Shown: positions 1 through 9,499 of the stretch, in pieces
Numbering within the stretch: position 1 is the first letter of the stretch
Layout: each line of letters starts with the position of its first letter
Source of the DNA: an uncultured Verrucomicrobiota bacterium
GTDB taxonomy: Bacteria; Verrucomicrobiota; Kiritimatiellia; Kiritimatiellales; Pontiellaceae
Reading direction: 5' to 3'
Length of the DNA stretch: 50,738 bases
Assembly: GCA_913065005.1 (NCBI GenBank)
Contig: CAJYAJ010000005.1
Span: 1 to 50,738, forward strand
Notes under the pieces: generated by a model
Database searches by the model: none
Told to the model about the DNA's origin: nothing
Seen by the model: the letters and a program-made list of their open reading frames with translations, nothing else
Program-made: the position numbers and the translations under genes

Positions 1-352
<352 letters not shown>

Positions 353-506
353 TATTTTTTTCCCGATGGGAGAAAAAGTTTGAATGCTACCAATTGATAG
401 TAGCGGTTTGCAAAAGGCCGCTATGAAGATTGACGGGCTCAGACGTAAGGTATACAGCGCGTTGCTGTTATTTCAATACTATGCTTTTGTCCCTAATTTG
501 AATTTT
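353..506 (+). other. 23S-5S internal transcribed spacer
   Basis: Spacer of about 150 bases between the 23S and 5S genes. It contains two adjacent inverted repeats: GCTAC/GTAGC near 386-405 and AGCGG/CCGCT near 401-424. They could form alternative hairpins during rRNA processing. No tRNA is present. An open frame of 69 codons runs through it and into the 5S gene and is not considered real. Confidence 0.6.
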
Positions 507-620
507 TCCGGTTACTATAGCGCGAATGAAACACCTGTTCCCATTCCGAACACAGAAGTGAAGAGTCGTAGCGGCGATGGTACTGAGGGGTAGACCTCGG
601 GAGAGTAGCACGTAGCCGGT
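507..620 (+). rRNA. rrf: 5S ribosomal RNA
   Basis: About 113 bases with the standard 5S core: CCCATTCCGAACACAGAAGTG at about 540-560, then CGTAGCGGCGATGGTACTG and GAGAGTAGCACG. The ends CCGGTTAC (508-515) and GTAGCCGG (612-619) pair as helix I, which sets the boundaries to within a base or two. It is followed directly by a T-rich run and an intrinsic terminator. Confidence 0.95.
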
Positions 621-631
621 TTTTCTTTTTT

Positions 632-667
632 AGACCCTGTATCTTGGATGCAGGGTCTTTTTTTTAT
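632..667 (+). terminator. Intrinsic terminator of the rRNA operon
   Basis: Perfect 8-base stem AGACCCTG (632-639) and CAGGGTCT (651-658) around an 11-base loop, followed by an uninterrupted run of T. It lies just after 5S and only about 26 bases before the rdgB start codon. Confidence 0.9.
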
Positions 668-692
668 ACTCTCTGTGAAAAGGAGATTGTTC

Positions 693-1286
693 ATGCAACT
701 GGTACTCGCTACTCGCAATGCAAATAAATTAGAGGAAATCCGAGATGTACTTGGGTTGAATCCGCATACGGTTAAGTCTTCGTTTGACTATCCACAGATT
801 CCCGATGTGGTAGAGGATAAAGATACACTCGAGGGAAATGCGATTAAGAAGGCGACCACAATTGCCGCCGCAACGGGCTGTTGGGCGTTGGCGGATGATT
901 CGGGATTAGAAGTCGATGCGTTAGCGGGAGCTCCCGGGGTCTATTCGGCGCGGTATGCGGGTGAACACTGCTCCTATCTGGACAACTGCAACAAACTCCT
1001 GTTTGAGATGGAGGGAAAAACCAACCGTCGGGCTCGCTTTCGGACTGTGTTGGCCTTGGTCAATCTGGTCGGCGAAGTGCGAACCTTAGAAGGAGCCATG
1101 GAGGGAACAATCCTCACAGAGATGCGAGGTGAAGGTGGCTTTGGGTATGATCCGGTTTTTATGCCGGAAGGATATGATTTAAGCTATGCCGAGTTTGACC
1201 CAGCCGAGAAAAATCGTATTTCGCATCGAGGCAAAGCACTTCACGCCGCTATCGAACAGTGGGGTGCACTGTTTGCACAGATCTAA
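693..1286 (+). CDS. rdgB: XTP/dITP pyrophosphatase (non-canonical purine NTP pyrophosphatase)
   Basis: RdgB/HAM1 family enzyme, 197 residues, the usual family length. It hydrolyses dITP, XTP and related damaged purine nucleotides to monophosphates and so keeps them out of DNA and RNA; cytoplasmic. Visible motifs are the N-terminal TRNANK substrate loop (residues 7-12), the acidic ADDSGLEVDALAGAPG block with D68 and D69, FGYDPVF, and the C-terminal ISHRGKA. The ATG at 693 follows AAGGAG; a longer frame begins at 648 inside the terminator loop and is rejected. There is almost no room for a promoter between the rRNA terminator and the start, so it may depend on read-through or on a promoter overlapping the terminator. 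Confidence 0.93.
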   Translation: MQLVLATRNANKLEEIRDVLGLNPHTVKSSFDYPQIPDVVEDKDTLEGNAIKKATTIAAATGCWALADDSGLEVDALAGAPGVYSARYAGEHCSYLDNCNKLLFEMEGKTNRRARFRTVLALVNLVGEVRTLEGAMEGTILTEMRGEGGFGYDPVFMPEGYDLSYAEFDPAEKNRISHRGKALHAAIEQWGALFAQI

Positions 1287-1347
1287 TTCTTCCGATTCCC
1301 GGTTTCCATGTGCGCTCAAGCGACTTATAGTACCCACTCAACGATAG

Positions 1348-2709
<1,362 letters not shown>

Positions 2710-2732
2710 AAACTTCAATGAATCGAAAATAC

Positions 2733-2759
2733 AAAGGCGGCCCACAGCCGCCTTTTTTT
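2733..2759 (+). terminator. Intrinsic terminator after purB
   Basis: Nine-base stem AAAGGCGGC (2733-2741) and GCCGCCTTT (2747-2755) with a five-base loop and a trailing T run. It ends the rdgB-purB stretch. Confidence 0.9.
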
Positions 2760-2849
2760 GTGCCTACACCATAACTTGACTGATAGTCCATAGACTTATG
2801 ATTTACGCCTTCATGGGAGAATGCGTGGTTTCTTGATAAACTTTTTGAA

Positions 2850-3287
2850 ATGAGGCCACGCCAGAGGCAGGCGGTTATTGAGGGACTTCCTTGGGCTAAT
2901 GAGTTCGCAGGTGTTTCCGATTATATGCTGAAGAAGCGGATTGAGGATTGCCGTCTTAAATGTACAAAGGCTCGTATGAGTCATATATATCGTCGCCTAC
3001 ATCCCGATAAACCCTCATATACAATTACAGGAAGTGGTGGTGGAACTCATGTTTATCATTGGGAAGAGCACCGAGCACTGACTAATAGAGAGCGGGCACG
3101 CCTTCAAAGTTTTCCTGATTGGTTTGAATTTAAGGGTCCAAAAGAACAAGTTCGGAAACAAATTGGGATGGCTGTTCCTCCTGAGGGTGCGAAAAAAATA
3201 TTTGAGGCAATTCTTAAGACATTTGCAGGAATTGAATATGATTGGATTGAGTCAAATCACTTTAGATTTATATTTCGTGAGAAATAA
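2850..3287 (+). pseudogene. C5 cytosine DNA methyltransferase, C-terminal fragment
   Basis: 145 residues matching only the last third of a Dcm-type C5 cytosine methyltransferase: target-recognition end, then motif IX (RALTNRERARLQSFPDWFEF, about residues 70-89) and motif X (QIGMAVPP, about 103-110). The S-adenosylmethionine site (motif I), the catalytic PCQ (motif IV) and ENV (motif VI) are absent. The same frame stays open upstream only to a TGA at 2799-2801, with no fit to the missing domains. It should be inactive on its own. Together with the overlapping minus-strand frame it looks like the relic of a restriction-modification locus between purB and accB. A separately encoded N-terminal half elsewhere cannot be excluded. 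Confidence 0.8.
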
Positions 3288-3519
3288 TATATTGTAACTC
3301 ATTTATAGCCTCAGGTGAGAAGCGTAGGGATTGACTCTTTTTTCCTGTGATTTTTCTGATTTTCGATCCGTATGTATCTAGTTGCAATAATCTTTCGCCA
3401 TCTTCGTTTGTGATAATCGAATACGTACATTCAACCTCAGAGTGAGTAGAATTTTTTATAGTGATTTTTCTAATTTTATAAATGATGGATTTTGAGACAG
3501 GTAAATAAATGATTTGGTT
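3268..3519 (-). pseudogene. Small conserved-looking frame facing the methyltransferase fragment
   Basis: On the minus strand an open frame runs from after a TGA (complement of 3520-3522) to a TAA at 3268-3270 and overlaps the methyltransferase 3' end by 20 bases, tail to tail. Its last 70 or so codons read like real protein: VECTYSIITNEDGERLLQLD, then TYGSKIRKITGKKSQSLRF, then SPEAINELQYIISHEI. I recall short bacterial proteins of about 75-80 residues with the same LQLDTYGS...GKxSQS pattern, but could not search. No ATG, GTG or TTG lies in the frame upstream of the conserved part, so the start appears lost, or a rare start (ATT) is used. It is called a remnant for this reason. Confidence 0.55.
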
Positions 3520-3675
3520 TCAATGGAATTTAAATTGTGCAGAAGTTTTTTGTTAAAATGAGTGTGTGTTGTGATGTTGGGGGATGAATCTGGCGGGGAA
3601 AGGGCTGGGCAAGGTGGGGTTAAATGGTGTTTTATATTCTTTATTGTAATTTGATTCTTATTTAGGAGGACTGTG
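3520..3675 (+). other. Intergenic region upstream of accB
   Basis: A+T-rich stretch with a G-rich island (about 3585-3625) between the methyltransferase scar and accB. The ribosome-binding site AGGAGGA (3664-3670) of accB is at its end. A promoter for the accB operon is expected here, but I could not pick a convincing -35/-10 pair. An open frame of 99 codons on the minus strand (3456-3755) runs through it into accB and is judged spurious. Confidence 0.4.
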
Positions 3676-4134
3676 ATGGATATCAGCGAGATCAAACGGA
3701 TCGTGAAACTGATGGAAGAAAAAGGGCTTACTGAGTTTTCGATGAAGGATGCCAATGGGGAACTGCTGTTGAAACGGGGTGGCGGGGAACCACAGGTGGT
3801 TTATTCGGCTCCACCGGCGGTGGCTCCGGCTGCACCGGTTCCGGTGGCGGCTCCTGTTGAGGCGGCGGCTCCGGTGGCGGAGAAACCTTCTAATTTGATT
3901 GAGATCACGTCTCCGATTGTGGGGACGTTCTATCGGAAACCGGCGCCTGATCAGCCGGCGCATGTGAATGAGGGCGATTCGGTTACGACGGAGTCGGTGG
4001 TTTGCATTGTTGAGGCGATGAAGGTGATGAATGAGATCAATGCGGAGGTGTCGGGAACCATCAAGGAGGTGCTGGTTGAGGATGGGGATCCGGTACAGTT
4101 TGGTCAGCCGTTGTTTAAGGTGGATCCTAAGTAA
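3676..4134 (+). CDS. accB: Biotin carboxyl carrier protein of acetyl-CoA carboxylase
   Basis: 152 residues; carries biotin between the carboxylase and transferase subunits in the first step of fatty acid synthesis. The layout is typical: N-terminal helix DISEIKRIVKLMEEKG, an Ala/Pro-rich flexible linker (about residues 37-72), then the biotinyl domain with VEAMKVMNEI, where K116 is the biotinylated lysine. The ATG at 3676 is five bases after AGGAGGA; an in-frame GTG at 3673 is too close to that site. It is followed nine bases later by accC, the usual accBC pair. Confidence 0.96.
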   Translation: MDISEIKRIVKLMEEKGLTEFSMKDANGELLLKRGGGEPQVVYSAPPAVAPAAPVPVAAPVEAAAPVAEKPSNLIEITSPIVGTFYRKPAPDQPAHVNEGDSVTTESVVCIVEAMKVMNEINAEVSGTIKEVLVEDGDPVQFGQPLFKVDPK

Positions 4135-4142
4135 GGGGCAAG

Positions 4143-5516
4143 ATGTTTAATAAAGTACTTATTGCCAATCGGGGTGAGATTGCGTTGCGAATTATTCGTG
4201 CGTGTAAGGAGTTGGGCGTTCAGTCGGTTGCGGTTTATTCGGAGGCGGATGCGGATTCGTTGCATGTGCAGATGGCGGATGAGGCGGTTTGCATTGGTCC
4301 GGCGGCGGCGACGGATAGTTATTTGAAGGTGACGAATATTATCGCGGCGGCGGAGCTGACGGATGCGGATGCGATTCATCCGGGCTATGGTTTTTTGGCG
4401 GAGAATGCGCCGTTTGCTGATATTTGTGGGAATTGTAATATTACGTTTATTGGTCCTTCGGGGGATTGTATTCGTAATATGGGTGATAAGGCGATTGCGC
4501 GGGATACGATGAAGGCGGCGGGGGTGCCGATTACGCCGGGTTCTGAGGGGATTTTGCCGAATTCAGATGCGGCGTTGGCGTTGGCGCGGGAGATGGGCTA
4601 TCCGGTTTTGATGAAGGCGGTGGCTGGCGGGGGCGGTAAGGGCATGCGTGTGGCGCGGAGTGATGAGGAGCTGGTGCAGGGCTTTATGTCGGCGCAGGCG
4701 GAGGGTCAGGCGGCGTTTGGTAATCCGGATTTGTTCATGGAAAAATATATTGAGTCGGCGCGGCATGTTGAGGTGCAGATTATTGGTGATAAGCATGGAA
4801 ATGTGTGCCATGTGGGGGAGCGGGATTGTTCGATCCAGCGGCGGCATCAGAAGTTGGTTGAGGAGGCGCCGGGGCCGACGTTGACGGATGATGAGCGGAA
4901 GGCGTTGGGCGATGCGGCGGTGAAGGCGGCGCAGGCGGTGGATTATGATAGCGCGGGTACGCTTGAGTTTTTATATGACGAGATCGCGAAGCAGTTTTAT
5001 TTTATGGAGATGAATACGCGTATTCAGGTGGAACATACGGTTTCGGAAGAGGTGTCGGGAATTGATTTGCTCAAGGAGCAGATTTGTGTGGCGGCGGGTG
5101 AGAAGCTGTCGTTTACGCAGGATGAAGTGGTGATTCAGGGGCATGCGATTGAGTATCGGGTGAATGCGGAAGATCCGTATCGGAATTTTACGCCTGCACC
5201 GGGGCCGGTTGAGGCGGTTCATTTTCCGGGGGGACCGGGAATTCGAATCGATTCACATGTCTATTCGGGGTATATGATTCCTCCGTATTATGATAGTATG
5301 GTGGGTAAGATTATTGCGCGGGGACGGAATCGGACTGAGGCAATTGCGCGCTTGAAGCGGGCGTTGGCTGAGTTTACGATCAATGGACCTCATACGTCGG
5401 TGCCGTTGGGCTTGGCGTTGATGGATGATCCGACGTTTATTTCGGGTGCGTATAATACGGCGTATTTGGAAACATTTATGAATGACGTCTTTTTGAAGGA
5501 TGTGCAGGATGATTAA
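4143..5516 (+). CDS. accC: Biotin carboxylase subunit of acetyl-CoA carboxylase
   Basis: 457 residues, family length about 450. Carboxylates the biotin on AccB using ATP and bicarbonate. ATP-grasp fold: N-terminal MFNKVLIANRGEIALRIIRA, IHPGYGFLAEN, the glycine-rich ATP loop GGGGKGMR (about residues 161-169) and the catalytic EMNTRIQVEHTVSE (about 289-302). The accA and accD subunits are not in the window. It shares an operon with accB upstream and probably with the Asp23-type gene 11 bases downstream. Strong G excess on the coding strand (31 G and 12 C in 4861-4920). Confidence 0.97.
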   Translation: MFNKVLIANRGEIALRIIRACKELGVQSVAVYSEADADSLHVQMADEAVCIGPAAATDSYLKVTNIIAAAELTDADAIHPGYGFLAENAPFADICGNCNITFIGPSGDCIRNMGDKAIARDTMKAAGVPITPGSEGILPNSDAALALAREMGYPVLMKAVAGGGGKGMRVARSDEELVQGFMSAQAEGQAAFGNPDLFMEKYIESARHVEVQIIGDKHGNVCHVGERDCSIQRRHQKLVEEAPGPTLTDDERKALGDAAVKAAQAVDYDSAGTLEFLYDEIAKQFYFMEMNTRIQVEHTVSEEVSGIDLLKEQICVAAGEKLSFTQDEVVIQGHAIEYRVNAEDPYRNFTPAPGPVEAVHFPGGPGIRIDSHVYSGYMIPPYYDSMVGKIIARGRNRTEAIARLKRALAEFTINGPHTSVPLGLALMDDPTFISGAYNTAYLETFMNDVFLKDVQDD

Positions 5517-5527
5517 AGGAGATGGCA

Positions 5528-5956
5528 ATGGATAATCAAACAGGTAATGCGGTGGCCGATACGCGTGATTTTGCAATCACGGATACGCCCGGTGAGGGAA
5601 TTGGTCAAATCCGAATTAATAATAATGTGATTGCGGTGATCGCACATGAAACGGCGGAGAAGGTGCCGGGTGTGGTTGAATTGCAGGGTTCGTTGGCGGA
5701 CGATATCGCGGGCATGATTGGTAAAAAAGCGAAGGATCGTGGCATTCGGATTGAAAAAGAGAATGAGGAGTTGTTGACGATTGATCTGACGGTGGTGTTG
5801 GAGTTTGGCGTTAAGATTCCTGAAATTTGTTTTCAGTTACAAACGGCGGTAAAGAGTGCGGTTGAGGAGATGACGGGCCAGCAGGTGTTTGCGGTGAATG
5901 TGGTCGTGCAGGGGATTCGGAGCCAGCGTGAAACGAAGCATGAGGAAATAGGGTGA
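5528..5956 (+). CDS. Asp23/Gls24 family envelope stress protein
   Basis: 142 residues of the Asp23/Gls24 (DUF322) family. These proteins sit under the membrane and are tied to envelope or alkaline stress in Firmicutes; the role in Gram-negative PVC bacteria is not established. Family pattern: GQIRINNNVIAVIAHETAEK, then VPGVVEL, and a C-terminal VNVVVQGI. The ATG at 5528 is six bases after AAAGGAG; the ATG at 5522 is too close to it. The downstream gene overlaps its stop and encodes a membrane protein with a related domain, so the two probably work together, as Asp23 does with its anchor AmaP. Confidence 0.82.
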   Translation: MDNQTGNAVADTRDFAITDTPGEGIGQIRINNNVIAVIAHETAEKVPGVVELQGSLADDIAGMIGKKAKDRGIRIEKENEELLTIDLTVVLEFGVKIPEICFQLQTAVKSAVEEMTGQQVFAVNVVVQGIRSQRETKHEEIG

Positions 5957-6501
5957 ATCGTCGGTCAAGTACCTTTTGGGATGTGATTGCCACGTTGCTT
6001 TTATTGGTGATTGGGGGTGCACTTCTCTATGGAAATTTGATTGATCGAAGTTTTGGTGATCAAATTCTTTTTTATCTTCAGGCTCCGCTGACGGGTGCGT
6101 TTGTGGGCGCGTTGATGGTGCTTTCTGTGCTGTTGCGTTGGATGGGTGGCTTGGGTTCAAAGGCGGATGGCTTTATTAATTTTGAATCGGGTGAGGGATC
6201 GGTTGGCATTAATGTGCGGGCGATTAAGGATTTTGTGGAGCGAACGGCGTTGGAGTTTACAGCGGTTAAGAGTGTAGATTCAACGTTGCAGAGTCGTCGC
6301 AAAAAATTGGAAATTACGTTGCGGGTGAAGGTGCAGGCGGGCAATCCGATTCCGGAGTTGTCGCAGGTGATGCAGCAGCGTATTCGGGAGAGTATGAATG
6401 ATTCGCTTGGGATTGATCAGATTGAGCGTATAACGATTCATATTTCTGAGATTGTGGGTGAGGCGGTTGAGTCGCATGATCAGGTGGATGTGCTAGATTG
6501 A
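5953..6501 (+). CDS. amaP: AmaP-like membrane anchor of an Asp23-type protein
   Basis: 182 residues. Two hydrophobic segments (about residues 9-28 and 37-57) are followed by a soluble part with the Asp23-like pattern SVGINVRAIKDFVERTAL and a C-terminal IERITIHISEIVGE. This is the architecture of AmaP, the alkaline shock response membrane anchor. The GTG start at 5953 overlaps the previous stop (GTGA), so translation is coupled to the Asp23-like gene. The symbol is assigned by architecture and context rather than by close sequence identity. Confidence 0.7.
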   Translation: MNRRSSTFWDVIATLLLLVIGGALLYGNLIDRSFGDQILFYLQAPLTGAFVGALMVLSVLLRWMGGLGSKADGFINFESGEGSVGINVRAIKDFVERTALEFTAVKSVDSTLQSRRKKLEITLRVKVQAGNPIPELSQVMQQRIRESMNDSLGIDQIERITIHISEIVGEAVESHDQVDVLD

Positions 6502-6505
6502 GTGT

Positions 6506-7285
6506 ATGCGGTTAGAGGGTAGATGGAGGAGAAAGGGTGTGCTGTTAGCCACCCTTTTTTTGATGGCTAGTGGATGTGTGAGGTTTCATGATGTGGAGCC
6601 TCCTGTGGGGGTGGCTTGGCATACGTTTTATGAGCCGATGGAGAGTTTGGCGTTGCGGTCGTTTATGGAGGCGGGCTTGGAGGAGGCGTGCGAGTGGTTG
6701 GGTTCGCCGGGTTGGCCGATGATGGAGGTTAAGCTGCGGCGATCTCGTAAGTGTTCCGCGTGGCGTCATCTGCGGATTGCAGAGGATTTTTCGCTGACGG
6801 AGCGGGTGCCGAATACGTCGGGTGATGTGGTGATTTATTTGGGTGTTGATGAGGATTCGGATGAGGTTTGGTTTTTGTTGGCGCATGAGGTGGTGCATGT
6901 ATTGAATCCGGCGGTGAAGGATTGGTATATGGAGGGGTTGGCGTCGTATTTTGCGATTACGTTTTGTGAAGGTCGGCTTGGTTCTTCGGGGGGATGGCGG
7001 ACGCGTTTGGAACAGATGGAGCATGAGCCGTATGCGTGCTCGTATCGGATGATGCGGGATGTGGCGGAGGTGGCGCCTGAGGCGGTGCGTCGTATGGGGG
7101 CTTTTGCGGTTGTGGATGAAGTCGGGGCGGATTGGCAACGGATTGATGTGGATGGCTGGTTGGCTTCGATGTCGGTGGAGGAGCGGGCGCGGGTACTGGA
7201 GAAAATGAAACCGTATGTGGAGCAGTTAGCGGTGCGTCCGGTGGATGAGGTGGCTTTTACGGTGCCGGAGGTGTTGGGATGGTGA
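6506..7285 (+). CDS. Lipoprotein with a zinc metallopeptidase-type HExxH motif
   Basis: 259 residues. Signal peptide with Arg/Lys n-region and lipobox MASGC (C24), so probably lipid-anchored. HEVVH at residues 127-131 followed by E143 in the pattern EGLASYF gives the three ligands and catalytic Glu of a gluzincin-type peptidase. Specific family not recognised. The ATG at 6506 lies four bases after the AmaP stop without a clear ribosome-binding site, suggesting coupled translation in the same operon. It may be a membrane-associated protease or an inactive relative; the motif supports activity but the substrate is unknown. Confidence 0.65.
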   Translation: MRLEGRWRRKGVLLATLFLMASGCVRFHDVEPPVGVAWHTFYEPMESLALRSFMEAGLEEACEWLGSPGWPMMEVKLRRSRKCSAWRHLRIAEDFSLTERVPNTSGDVVIYLGVDEDSDEVWFLLAHEVVHVLNPAVKDWYMEGLASYFAITFCEGRLGSSGGWRTRLEQMEHEPYACSYRMMRDVAEVAPEAVRRMGAFAVVDEVGADWQRIDVDGWLASMSVEERARVLEKMKPYVEQLAVRPVDEVAFTVPEVLGW

Positions 7286-7360
7286 GCAGGGGATGGGGTT
7301 CGCTCTTGAAATTGATGGGGTCACGTGTGAAGTTATGCGTACGTTTACAGGAGGTAAAAG

Positions 7361-8266
7361 ATGGCGGGTAAGCAAAAGGGGTTAGGTCGTGGGCTGGATG
7401 CGTTGATTAAAGATGGCGCAACGAAGCGAGAAGAGGTAGAGGCTGGAAAGGCGGGGGGTGCGCTGCGGGTGGCAATTTCGCAGGTTGTTGCGAGTCCGTG
7501 GCAGCCGAGATCAATTTTTGATTCTGATGCGTTGGGTGAGTTGGTTGAGTCGGTTAAAGTGCATGGTATTTTGCAGCCTTTAATTGTGCGGGAAGTGAAT
7601 GATACATTCGAGCTGATTGCGGGGGAGCGGCGGTTGCGTGCGGCGGAGGCGGCTGGTTTGAAGAAGGTGCCTGTGATGGTGATTGAGGCGTCGGATGAGA
7701 AGGCGTTAGAGTTGGCCTTGATTGAGAATTTACAACGGGAAGATTTGAATCCGATTGAAGAGGCGGAAGGATATGCGTTGTTGCAGAAGCAGTTTGGATT
7801 AACGCAGGAGCAGGTGGCTGAACAGGTGGGTAAGGCGCGGGCGTCGGTGGCGAATGCGTTGCGTATGTTGGATTTATCGGATGTGATTCGTAAGCAGGTT
7901 TCTGATGGATTGCTGAGTGTGGGGCATGCGAAGGTGTTGATGGGGGCTTCTTCTTCGGTGGATCGGGAGCGGTTGGCTACGCAGGCGATTAAAGAGGGTT
8001 TAACGGTTCGTGCGTTAGAGCGGTTGGTGAAGAAGCTGGGTTTGCCGCCGAAAAAGCCACGGGCTGAGAGGAGTGATTTGCCGACCGATTATTTGAAAAG
8101 TTTGACGGATGATCTGCATCGTTTGTTTGGCACGCAGGTTCGTATTTCACCTTCTAAGACGTTGGCGAATGGGCGGCGTGTGAAGGGGTCTTTGGAAATC
8201 GATTATCATGATAATGATGAGTTGGACCGGTTGTTGCAGCTGATGGGATATGAGAGTGAGCTCTGA
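7361..8266 (+). CDS. parB: ParB/Spo0J chromosome partitioning protein
   Basis: 301 residues, typical for chromosomal ParB. Order: basic N-terminus KQKGLGRGLDALI, the CTP-binding/ParB nuclease-like domain with PWQPR, GILQPLIVR and the GERRLRAA motif, then LALIENLQREDLNPIEEAEG, and the helix-turn-helix (LTQEQVAEQVGKARASVANA) that binds parS. It acts as a CTP-dependent clamp that loads at parS and spreads. The start follows AGGAGGTAAAAG. No parA is adjacent in the window, which is unusual; parA may be elsewhere. A CACGTG core at about 7321-7327 does not match parS outside the centre. Confidence 0.94.
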   Translation: MAGKQKGLGRGLDALIKDGATKREEVEAGKAGGALRVAISQVVASPWQPRSIFDSDALGELVESVKVHGILQPLIVREVNDTFELIAGERRLRAAEAAGLKKVPVMVIEASDEKALELALIENLQREDLNPIEEAEGYALLQKQFGLTQEQVAEQVGKARASVANALRMLDLSDVIRKQVSDGLLSVGHAKVLMGASSSVDRERLATQAIKEGLTVRALERLVKKLGLPPKKPRAERSDLPTDYLKSLTDDLHRLFGTQVRISPSKTLANGRRVKGSLEIDYHDNDELDRLLQLMGYESEL

Positions 8267-9404
8267 GGTGGCAGAACAGGAGTATGAGGATCTCCAGGCG
8301 CTTGAATATGAGGGTGCGCAGCATCGGTTATTTGCGTGGCAGATAGGCTGTTTGTTTGGGTTGTTAATTGCGTTTTTGTGGAGTGGTTTTTCTGTGGTGC
8401 TTGCTGAGAATTTAACGATTCGGTGGGGGGCAGATCTGTGGTTCTGGGTGAATATGGCCTATACGGCTTTGGTGGTGTTGGGGATTTCCGTTTTTCTGTT
8501 TCCGTTTTCTTATTATGGGGGTTATGTGCTGGAGCATCACTATGGGTTGTCGAACCAGACGGTGGGTGATTGGAGTGGTGATTATCTAAAATCGGTGCTG
8601 ATGAATTTGGTGATTGCGAGTGTATTGGTGAGTGTGTTGTATGCGTTTTTGCGTTGGATTCCGGAGATCTGGTGGTGGGTGGGTACGGGATTCTATATCG
8701 CATTTTCGCTTTTGTTTTCGTTTTTGGCGCCGGTGGTAATTCTTCCTTTATTCAACCCGTTTGAGCCGTTGGAAGATGGGGCATTGGAGGAGCGGGTGCG
8801 TTCGGTGGTTGCTTCGGCGGGTATTACCCTTTCGGGGGTCTATTGTTGGGGGGTAGAGGAGAAGACCAATACGGCGAATGCGGCGTTTGTGGGAGTGGGA
8901 AAAACGAAGCGAATTATTTTGAGTGATACGTTGCTGAAGGCGTATTCGGATGAGGAGATTTTGGCGGTGGTGGCGCATGAGGCGGGGCATTGCCGCAATC
9001 GGGATATGATGCGCTTGATGGGTGTGCATGCGGGGTTTGCGTTGGCTGGATTTTATGTGGTGGATCTGTTTTTGCATGGGTTGATCCGTTGGGTGGGGCT
9101 GAGTTCGATTTCGGATATTGCGGGTGCGCCGCTGTTTTTCTTTGGGGTCATTCTTTTTTCGATGTGTATGATGCCGGTAGCGAATGGGTATTCTCGGCGT
9201 CGGGAGTTTGCGGCGGATGCGTATGCGGTTGAGGCGATGGGTTCAGCAGAGGCATTGGTTTCGGCGTTAGAAAAGTTGTCTAGACAAAATCTATCGGTGC
9301 GCGAGCCAAAGCGGTGGGTGGAGTGGTTTTTACATTCGCATCCTTCGCTTAAGCGGCGGGTGGAGCGTGCTCGTTTGCGGGCGGCTGAGCTTGCTTCTGG
9401 TTGA
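8250..9404 (+). CDS. Membrane zinc protease, M48 (Ste24-like) family
   Basis: 384 residues. Several membrane segments precede the zinc motif HEAGH (residues 243-247, in VVAHEAGHCRNRDM), with further membrane segments and the third ligand region in SRRREFAADAYAVE. This matches Ste24/CAAX prenyl protease 1 (M48A) rather than the shorter HtpX type. In bacteria such enzymes are thought to take part in membrane protein quality control; the substrate here is unknown. The ATG at 8250 overlaps the parB end by 17 bases; GTG codons at 8256 and 8268 are alternative starts. Confidence 0.85.
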   Translation: MRVSSEVAEQEYEDLQALEYEGAQHRLFAWQIGCLFGLLIAFLWSGFSVVLAENLTIRWGADLWFWVNMAYTALVVLGISVFLFPFSYYGGYVLEHHYGLSNQTVGDWSGDYLKSVLMNLVIASVLVSVLYAFLRWIPEIWWWVGTGFYIAFSLLFSFLAPVVILPLFNPFEPLEDGALEERVRSVVASAGITLSGVYCWGVEEKTNTANAAFVGVGKTKRIILSDTLLKAYSDEEILAVVAHEAGHCRNRDMMRLMGVHAGFALAGFYVVDLFLHGLIRWVGLSSISDIAGAPLFFFGVILFSMCMMPVANGYSRRREFAADAYAVEAMGSAEALVSALEKLSRQNLSVREPKRWVEWFLHSHPSLKRRVERARLRAAELASG

Positions 9405-9499
9405 AGCAGGTGCTGTTTTTTTCCTTTTTTGAGGTAGGTTTTAGGGGCATTCAATCGCTTTTGAATTGAGATGAGGATAGGTTTTTCGAGGAGGTTGCA
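9405..9499 (+). other. Intergenic region with a short inverted repeat
   Basis: Contains the inverted repeat ATTCAA/TTGAAT at about 9449-9466 and ends in GAGGAGG, the strong ribosome-binding site of the next gene. It probably carries the promoter of the small HTH-like gene and uvrA, but no clear -35/-10 pair was identified. Confidence 0.35.

Noticed and set aside
384-593. Open frame of 69 codons between 23S and 5S
   Set aside because: It runs into the 5S rRNA gene and has no ribosome-binding site; it is spacer and rRNA sequence.
3456-3755. Minus-strand frame of 99 codons upstream of and into accB
   Set aside because: Low-complexity sequence antisense to the accB start and out of frame with the protein-like remnant at 3268-3519.
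6545-7138. Long minus-strand frame of 197 codons
   Set aside because: Arg/His/Pro-rich shadow of the lipoprotein gene, caused by the strong G+T bias of the plus strand. The same applies to other long antisense frames, such as 10911-11408 and 10215-10619 within uvrA.
7318-7332. Possible parS site upstream of parB
   Set aside because: Only the central CACGTG matches; the flanks differ from TGTTTCACGTGAAACA at most positions.
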